A DNA stretch of 64,000 bases from Erigeron canadensis (taxonomy: Eukaryota; Streptophyta; Magnoliopsida; Asterales; Asteraceae), in assembly GCF_010389155.1 (NCBI RefSeq), contig NC_057762.1, forward strand, positions 5,257,513 to 5,321,512, written 5' to 3'. Under the pieces are notes generated by a model that did not search any database, had not been told where the DNA came from, and saw nothing but the letters and a program-made list of their open reading frames with translations. Position 1 is the stretch's first letter, and every line of letters starts with the position of its first letter. Below are positions 57,505-64,000 of this stretch, piece after piece. The translations under genes and the position numbers were made by a program.

Positions 57505-59339
57505 GGTGAAAAAGTGTATAAAATATAAGAAATATTTTTGTATTTGAAGGTAAAATGTATAAAATTTGAGGTTTGTTTGTGTAAAATGAGATATGTGTTG
57601 TGTGTAGTATATATAGGGAAGGTGAAAAGATAAAAATAAAAAATAAAAAAGAAGTAAATTTCAAACGGCACAAAAAGTAACCGTTGGCACCTCGACTCAT
57701 ACGCAAAGTGGATTATCAAATGTGTGGTCTGACCATGCAGTTTCACCTCACCACGCGTGGTCTGGGGTTGGCAACGGTGTTCCGTCGTGGTGCCGCACCC
57801 ACCACACATCCACTTTCCAACTGATGCCAATGCCCTAATGCTCAAAAACTCCGACAAAAACCCTAACCCTTGGAAAATGAAAATTTTTATAACTATCGAC
57901 CGCAACATGCAACTGGAGACGGTCCTATTATCCACTGGATTGGTTTAAACCTTCAAACCGCTAGTGTAAGATCGGGCAAGATGGTACCATCCTTGACATG
58001 CTTACCAATGGTTGGATCAAATCAACAATAAAAAAGAAAGTGAAACCAAATGGTCTTGACCAAACCACTAATTTGAATCACACTATTGCTATATGTGAAA
58101 CTTTCTTAAACTAAAAGTCAGCATCGAAGTAGACTAAATGAAATCCTTTGAACAAAAAAATGAAAGCAGACTTCAGATAACTTCAAGACACATATTACTC
58201 TTATTATCAATTTGTGAAACTAATTTAGTTTTCAATTTTGCCCTTGTTTGGTAAAAAAAAAAAAAGCATTGTTTGATAAGCATGATCTATATAGCGTTCC
58301 CATTATTTAAAAACATTTTCCATTATCATAAGAAACATGTTTTGATTTTCATCTTTCAAACAAAGTTATCTCCATGTAAGTCATTAAAAAACTCTTTTTT
58401 TTTTTTTTTTTGTCTAACATTACAAATTAAAACTCTATTTTTATTATTTTTTTTTTATAAAAACGGCATGTTTGTCAGTGATTTGAACCCTAACATTGAC
58501 ATCTAAACGGACAATAGCTAGAGGTTGAAACCCGTAAAGAATTCAAAACTCTATTTATGTTTGTTGTTATAATTTTTTTTGCATCGAGTAGCAGGATTAA
58601 CAAACACAAATATATACCGTAACATATATTTTGTAAATTCTTATAACAAACCAATAATATCGTAACATATTTTCAAAAAAATTTCAATATCAACACACAA
58701 TACTCGTGAGTCGTGACATAATGGTAAATAATTAGTCTACATAAGCATTTTTTGTTGACAAAATTGTAACAAATTCAGAAGGTAAATTACAATAATTGGT
58801 AATTTTAAAAGTTTATAATTGGAAAATATATAAAATATATAACCAGTCTATAACTAAACCATGAAATTAACGTTTACTTTGTTGCTAGAACCATCGATCT
58901 CATTTTTTGATAATATATTGCAAAAAGATAATGATAAATCCTGGTATATTGTCATATGCTAAAATTCTCTAGCATAACACCCATTTTATTTATTAGCTGA
59001 CGCAGAAAAAGTTGATACATAAATTTAGCAATTCAGGGCAAATAATCTACATCTAAATTAAGTATCGTTGACGACTATGGATAATGAGATAAACATAACA
59101 TCAACTTTTATATATGGAGAAAAACAAGTGCCATAAAGGAGATAAGGATGAAAGCCCATCACAATATCACAATGTCACAATTCATTGTAGTATTGTACAA
59201 CTATCTTTTGAAAACGATGTGGTAAGTTTGATACTCTATTATATATCAAGAGTACATAATAAACAACAATAGCATCCAATTTCATAAGGGTTTGGATATA
59301 AAAGAGGTGATATATAGACATTTTTAATCGAGAGTAGAA
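57505..59339. other. Intergenic DNA
   Basis: 57720-57840 is GC-richer with GTGGTCTG/CCACCACAC words and may be the promoter end of the repeat-borne ORF. The rest is AT-rich with no gene. Confidence 0.45.
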
Positions 59340-59593
59340 AAGATGGCTTTTAGAAAATCTTAATATCAAAAGTATGTTTTTTAGTATTAAAAGATTTATA
59401 TTGTTTTATTGATTCCTATGGGTATTCAACTCCACATAAAAGTGGTAAAAGCTATTTTATTAAATAAAACTTATAATTTTGAACTTATGACAAACATAAA
59501 CATAATCAAGCAACCACCAAGAGTGATATATATATATTTTTTTATTGCTTGGCATAATATAACACTATCATTTTTGACACATTTTAGTGCATA

Positions 59594-59972
59594 GGGTAAC
59601 ACTCCAATTAAAACACTTTTAAAATAAGAACGGTGAGAACACTTAAAAACATCATTTTGTTGTATTAAAAGTCTATAAAACTAACATAGTGCATAACTAA
59701 TTATCATTATTTAAGTGTTTAACAACACATTGATTTGTCAAAATCGAAAAAATTATGTTTTTTGTTTTGTGCATCCATCTTGGATGCATATTCATCAAAA
59801 TTATACATCCAACAAAAAACGTGATTTTTTCGATTTTGACGCATCAGTGTGTTGTTAAACACTTAATGTTAATTAGTTATGCACTATGTCAGTTTTATGG
59901 ACTTTTAACGCATCAAAATGTAGGTTTTAAGTGTTCTCATTTGTTCTCATTTTGGTTCTCATTTGATAGCCA

Positions 59973-59975
<3 letters not shown>
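59594..59975. mobile_element. Fold-back MITE, ~380 bp
   Basis: The left arm (AAGAACGGTGAGAACACTT, TAACATAGTGCATAACTAAT, AAGTGTTTAACAACACA) is repeated inverted in the right arm (TGTGTTGTTAAACACTT, ATTAGTTATGCACTATGT, AAGTGTTCTCATT). The two arms meet at about 59775-59800. The whole element can form a single hairpin. A second copy starts at 63764. Confidence 0.85.
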
Positions 59976-60014
<39 letters not shown>

Positions 60015-60196
60015 TATTCATATATATTCATGGATTATGTAAACCAAGATAGCTTTTAGAAAATCTTAATATCAAAAGTACATTTTTTGGTAACAAGAGA
60101 CTTATATTGTTTTATTGATTCCTATGAGTATTCAACTCCGCATAAAAGTGGTAAAAGATAAACATAATCAAGCAACCACCACGAGTGAAAAACTAT

Positions 60197-60573
60197 GGGT
60201 GCGTTTAGTTCAAGAAAACTCTCATGTTTTCCATTTTCATTTTTCAAGAAAACATGGAAAACAAAAAACGCGTTCAAATTATATTTTTTTAGAAAAGTTT
60301 TCCTAGAAAATAAAAATCCCTTTTCCAACTTTTGCACTAAAATTAGAAAACTTTTTTTTCAGTTTTTGTTTTCACTTTTCTATTTTCCAAACCTTTTATA
60401 CACCTAAAATTAGAAAACAAGTGAATTTAAACATGTTTTCTAGTTTTTTAAAATGAAAAAAATAAAAACTTCATCTTTTATTTTGAATGCGTTTCTAAAA
60501 TTTTCTAAGGGTTTTTTAAAAATGAAAAACTTTTTCATTTTCTGAAAAAACATTTTTTCGAACTAAACGCTCC
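60197..60573. mobile_element. MITE with GGGTGCGTTTAGTTC ends, 377 bp
   Basis: The left end GGGTGCGTTTAGTTC and the right end, read inverted, GGAGCGTTTAGTTCG, form terminal inverted repeats. The interior is rich in AAAAC/GTTTT blocks. The other copy of the duplicated host segment lacks it (near 59530), giving an empty site. Confidence 0.75.
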
Positions 60574-61040
60574 ATATATATTTATTCTTTGTTATTCTTG
60601 GCATAATATAATACTACCAATTTTGACACTTTTTTAAGAGCATATATTCATGGATTATGTAAACCAAGATACCACAACTAGTAATTTTTTTTGAGAATAG
60701 AATAACAACAAATGAGAGAAAAAGAATGTGTAATAAATATGCTTTTACTAAAAGAATTGATGCTACATGGGACCAAATGGATATATTAACATGGGATGAA
60801 CCTAGGATACAAAATTGTTTTTGTCAATTTTGTCCACTATCTATTTGCAGCCATCAGTTTCTTTCTCATTTTTTTTTCTTAATGGGCGGCTCAAAGTCAG
60901 TAAAGCCCACTTGCTTATGGGCCAACCTAAAACTCCTTTCAACTTATGCGGCACTTCAAGCTTGTACGCCATGCTTCATTTATGGTACTTCGGACAAAAA
61001 CCCCATTTCATGTACACATTTGTTTGCAACAAGAAATGTA

Positions 61041-62687
61041 TTACATTTGAAATGATTTTGGCATGAACATAAATATATCTTGTAATGGCGAGAGTTGGAA
61101 GTCATTGTAGTATTGGCCGCTTTGAGGCGTAAAAGCGTCGTCCGGGAAAGGGTCCATGTAATTGAACTGGTACTCGTCTTTCGTAACTTTACTTTGGACT
61201 TCTTTTTCGTGTTCTGAACTTGAATCCGTGTGTAACGTTGGTACTGAATCTGATGTGTCCGATGTGAATATATCGTTGATTACGTGATGTGGTATCGATG
61301 ATGGTGGATTTAGAGACGGTTTTTGACTCATTGGAGCATATGATGTGATATTTGGTTTTGTATCGATTTCCATCTCAGAAAATGGTGTCGATTTTGTATC
61401 GCAGTTCAAGTGTTTCTCGAGTACACCTTTCTTGTTGTATATTCGACATAATACCCAGTCATCTAACTGCATAAAATACAACAAAAAAAAATTAGCCATT
61501 AAGCTCATAAAATAAAATAAGTAATAAAATTAATCTATTCTTAGACTTCACTCTTTATTTTTCACATTTAACGATATAGTTGTATTATATAAAGAAAATT
61601 TGTTTTACAACATATGCAATGTGTTAGAAAATTTGTTTTACAACATATGCAATGTGTCACAATAACGTGTATAAAAAATTTATACTTTTCATATCAAACC
61701 AATTCTGAACAAATTCTGAATTTTATGATAAAGTGTACAACTATATAATGCAAATAAAAGTGCGCTTTGTTATATAAATTTACTAATTTAGGAACTTCAT
61801 TAAGTATAAGTGAAAAACCAAATGAAAGATAGGGAAATTTACCCTAAGATTATTGTTACGTTTTCCGGCGGATCTATCGACGTTAGCGAGCCGATATTCG
61901 TGCATAATCCAGTTGGTTTTCACCCCTCTTGGAGCTTTACCGGCATAAAACACCAAAGCCTTTTTTATTCCAACTGCTTTGGGCTTTCCTATGGGCTTAT
62001 CTGCCCCTGTAGCCTTCCAATACCCTGTTCCAGCTGCCCTGTTCGGCCTTGACCCATTCGGATACTTTCTATCTCTTGGTGAAAAAAAGTACCACTCTTT
62101 TTCCCCATATAAAGCCATATCTATATCAATATCAAATCAAAAAGAAAATCAATATCTCAACTTTTGATAAATTTATATGTACATCAATTGTCCAGGACCC
62201 TGTCCCGAAAAGATTGCCCACGGACCAAAAAAAAAAAGTTACAAATTAAGATTAAGTGAAGCTAATAACAAGTAAAAAGTTAATTTTGTTTTTTACCCTA
62301 GAGTAGTAAAAATGTGAATAATTGATTAACCGGACAAATTCTTGGGGAAAAAAGTTACAATATAGGAATTAGGAAAATTAAACATAACTCGAAAATTCAA
62401 GATGATCGGATAAAAAATTGGCAACAGTAAAACAGAACAACAAGATCTAAGACTTATATTGATCTAATCTAAACAGAACTATATTATTTTGTTAGAAACT
62501 TAGATATATACAAATCATATATATAGGACATACCAGGAAGCTGCCATGGATCAAATTTGTACAAATCGATCTCAGCAATAATAGGAACAGAAATGGTTTG
62601 AGAAGCACATTTCCTACAAAGATAATGCATCACCAATTCCTCATCGGTTGGGTGAAACCTAAACCCTGGTGGCATCTCCAAACTCAT
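61041..62687 (-). CDS. NAC: NAC transcription factor, ATAF subgroup
   Basis: Exons 62687-62534, 62120-61843 and 61466-61041 join in frame to 285 residues. NAC subdomains A-E are all present in order: [40 protein letters not shown] and [30 protein letters not shown] and [10 protein letters not shown], and [13 protein letters not shown]. The exon structure matches the typical NAC pattern. The C-terminal activation region is acidic with [14 protein letters not shown] and ends [16 protein letters not shown], as in Arabidopsis ATAF1/ATAF2-type factors. Such NACs bind CATGTG/CACG-containing promoters in response to ABA, drought and wounding and regulate senescence. The exact orthologue is not determined. 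Confidence 0.95.
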
Positions 62688-63720
62688 CTTTCTTTCTTTC
62701 CTTCCTTCAAATATATGTAAATATATATCTCAGGATCAAATACTTGTTGTGTTTGTGAATTTGTGTTTTCGACACTAAGAAAATGGGAATTAAGAAGAGT
62801 ATATATAGAGGTCGATATGGCACGTGGGGGGTTGAATCTGGATGAAAACGTGAGATGCTTCCAGGAAATAGCGGAAAAATGTTGATATTTGCTTGGCTAA
62901 GAAGGGTTGTTGTTATTGACGCAGCCTTTCATTTTTTTTTTGATATCAAATAAAAAAGGTTAGGGGAAGTAAAGAGAGTCGACTGATGAATGAGAGTATG
63001 ACACGTGTGGTTGGGTTGACCCCACGTGCGGGGTAGATTAGTATTGTGTCATGGAATACGTCATTTGGTTTGGACTGTAGTAAAAGAAAAGTCGGCTCAT
63101 TGACTCATGTCTTCTTGTGTTAAGTCGACTGGTGGGATTTGCGGCCCAAGTTTTCACTTTTCCTTTTTTTTTTTTTTTTTTCTTCTCTGTCTAGTGTGTG
63201 AATGAACTTAAGATCAGTGTGATAATAAGAATAGTTAGCGTATGTTAAGTTAAATTTTGATCCGTCATCTCGATATCATTTTGATTTTGATACAAAACCA
63301 AGTGTTATCTAATCTTTCATGGATCGGGACCGATACCTACTTTATTTAATTTTCGGATATAATATCGTGAAAATTCCACAAACACCGAAAAATACTATAT
63401 AGGCCAGGATTGGTATGTAAATTTATTAATTTTTAGAACCCGTATCAATATATGTTAAAAATACTTTAATTGAGTACTTTTGAGAAACAATGTGTTCGTT
63501 GATGGCAAACTAAGTTATACACTGAAGTGCACAAATTAGAAATACCTATGTTAAACTACCGTAACTAGTAATATATAAAAAAAAATGTAGTACTAACTTC
63601 TCTATTTAATACTTTAAAAAAGACGAGTATTTTACTCATTCACATGAAATCTTTAGATAATTCATCATTAAGCTAAAATCCATAACGTGTTAGTTCATGA
63701 TGCATCTCAAATATCAAATC
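62688..63720 (-). promoter_or_regulatory. NAC promoter with G-boxes and W-box
   Basis: On the minus strand a TATA box (TATATATA, 62807-62800) lies about 113 bp before the ATG. CACGTG G-box/ABRE cores are at 62821-62826, 63002-63007 and 63023-63028. A W-box (TTGACC) is at 63016-63021, between the last two. A TGACG word is near 62917. This fits ABA/bZIP, bHLH and WRKY control. Beyond 63200 nothing further is recognised. Confidence 0.6.
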
Positions 63721-63727
63721 CTTTAGG

Positions 63728-63729
<2 letters not shown>

Positions 63730-63763
<34 letters not shown>
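63730..63763. repeat. (AT)n microsatellite
   Basis: About 17 AT units sit directly next to a fold-back MITE, as also happens at 59978-60011. Confidence 0.95.
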
Positions 63764-63766
<3 letters not shown>

Positions 63767-64000
63767 AACACTCTGGTGAGAACACTTTTAATATAAGAAC
63801 GGTGAAAACACTTAAAAACATCATTTTGATGCATTAAAAGTCCATAAAACTAACATAGTGCATAACTAATTATCATTATTTAAGTGTTTAACAACACATT
63901 GATTCTTCAAAATTAAAAAAATCACATTTTTTGTTTTGTGTATCCATCTTGGATGCATATTATCAAAATGATGCATCCAACAAAAAACAATATTTTTTCC
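63764..64000. mobile_element. Fold-back MITE, cut by the window end
   Basis: It is nearly identical to the left arm and centre of the MITE at 59594-59975 (GAGAACACTT, ACATAGTGCATAACTAATTA, CATCTTGGATGCAT). The right arm lies outside the window. Confidence 0.8.

Larger units (their letters stand above)
59340..60680. repeat. Old segmental duplication with an insertion in each copy
   Basis: 59340-59593 and 60049-60196 plus 60594-60680 are two copies of one host segment (shared: GGCTTTTAGAAAATCTTAAT-like, CATAATCAAGCAACCACCA, TTGGCATAATATAA, ATGGATTATGTAAACCAAGA). Copy 1 holds the fold-back MITE (59594-59975) plus (AT)n. Copy 2 holds the MITE 60197-60573. Confidence 0.7.

Noticed and set aside
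60726..61066. Two plus-strand frames of 109 and 83 codons next to the NAC gene
   Set aside because: They overlap the NAC 3' end and UTR on the opposite strand and show no domain.

Overview
The window is nuclear DNA of a flowering plant. It is AT-rich, its genes carry short exons and GT-AG introns, and most of it is layered transposable-element debris. The retrotransposon proteins, together with TGTAACACCCC-starting LTRs and CTAGT-ending Helitrons, are of the kind I associate with Asteraceae (the Tanacetum, Lactuca and Helianthus lineages). That family assignment is an inference from memory; no search was run.

Layout. 1-7244 is a minus-strand Ty1/copia-like element whose left end lies outside the window. 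From right to left it has an LTR, an initiator-Met primer-binding site, a leader full of short palindromes, a gag-like ORF broken by one stop, a protease relic with no visible pol, a second palindrome block, and an extra ORF that runs off the window edge. 7265-8595 holds a hAT-like remnant and a broken copia gag. 11322-12394 is a newly assembled two-exon gene for a 107-residue secreted proline-rich peptide precursor. 14358-29428 is a nested mosaic of LTRs with primer-binding sites, a broken MULE transposase, an intact two-exon GRF zinc-finger gene, a small proline-rich ORF of a non-autonomous LTR element, an old tandem duplication of about 2.7 kb, and a solo LTR with a perfect 5-bp target duplication. 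An orphan housekeeping-type promoter (about 29990-30330), a SINE (31497-31627) and a broken tandem RING-SINA gene (31768-34024) follow. 36280-40204 and 49548-53512 are rich in Helitrons.

The clear host genes are VDAC/porin (plus strand, 40585-44208, 6 exons, 276 aa), a hypersensitive-induced reaction (HIR) SPFH protein (minus strand, CDS 45311-46803, 5 coding exons, 286 aa, plus a leader intron) and an ATAF-type NAC transcription factor (minus strand, 61041-62687, 3 exons, 285 aa). VDAC and HIR are tail-to-tail neighbours. The NAC promoter carries three CACGTG boxes and a W-box, which fits a stress or ABA-responsive gene. Between HIR and NAC lie Helitrons, an LTR remnant, a degenerate repeat-borne ORF and fold-back MITEs, one of which reappears cut off at the window's right end.

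The signals most worth a second look are the repeated GACGATCT/AGATCGTC palindromes in the copia-like element, the secreted proline-rich peptide gene, the convergent MULE plus GRF/transmembrane gene pair, and the insertions whose empty sites survive in paralogous repeat copies inside the window.
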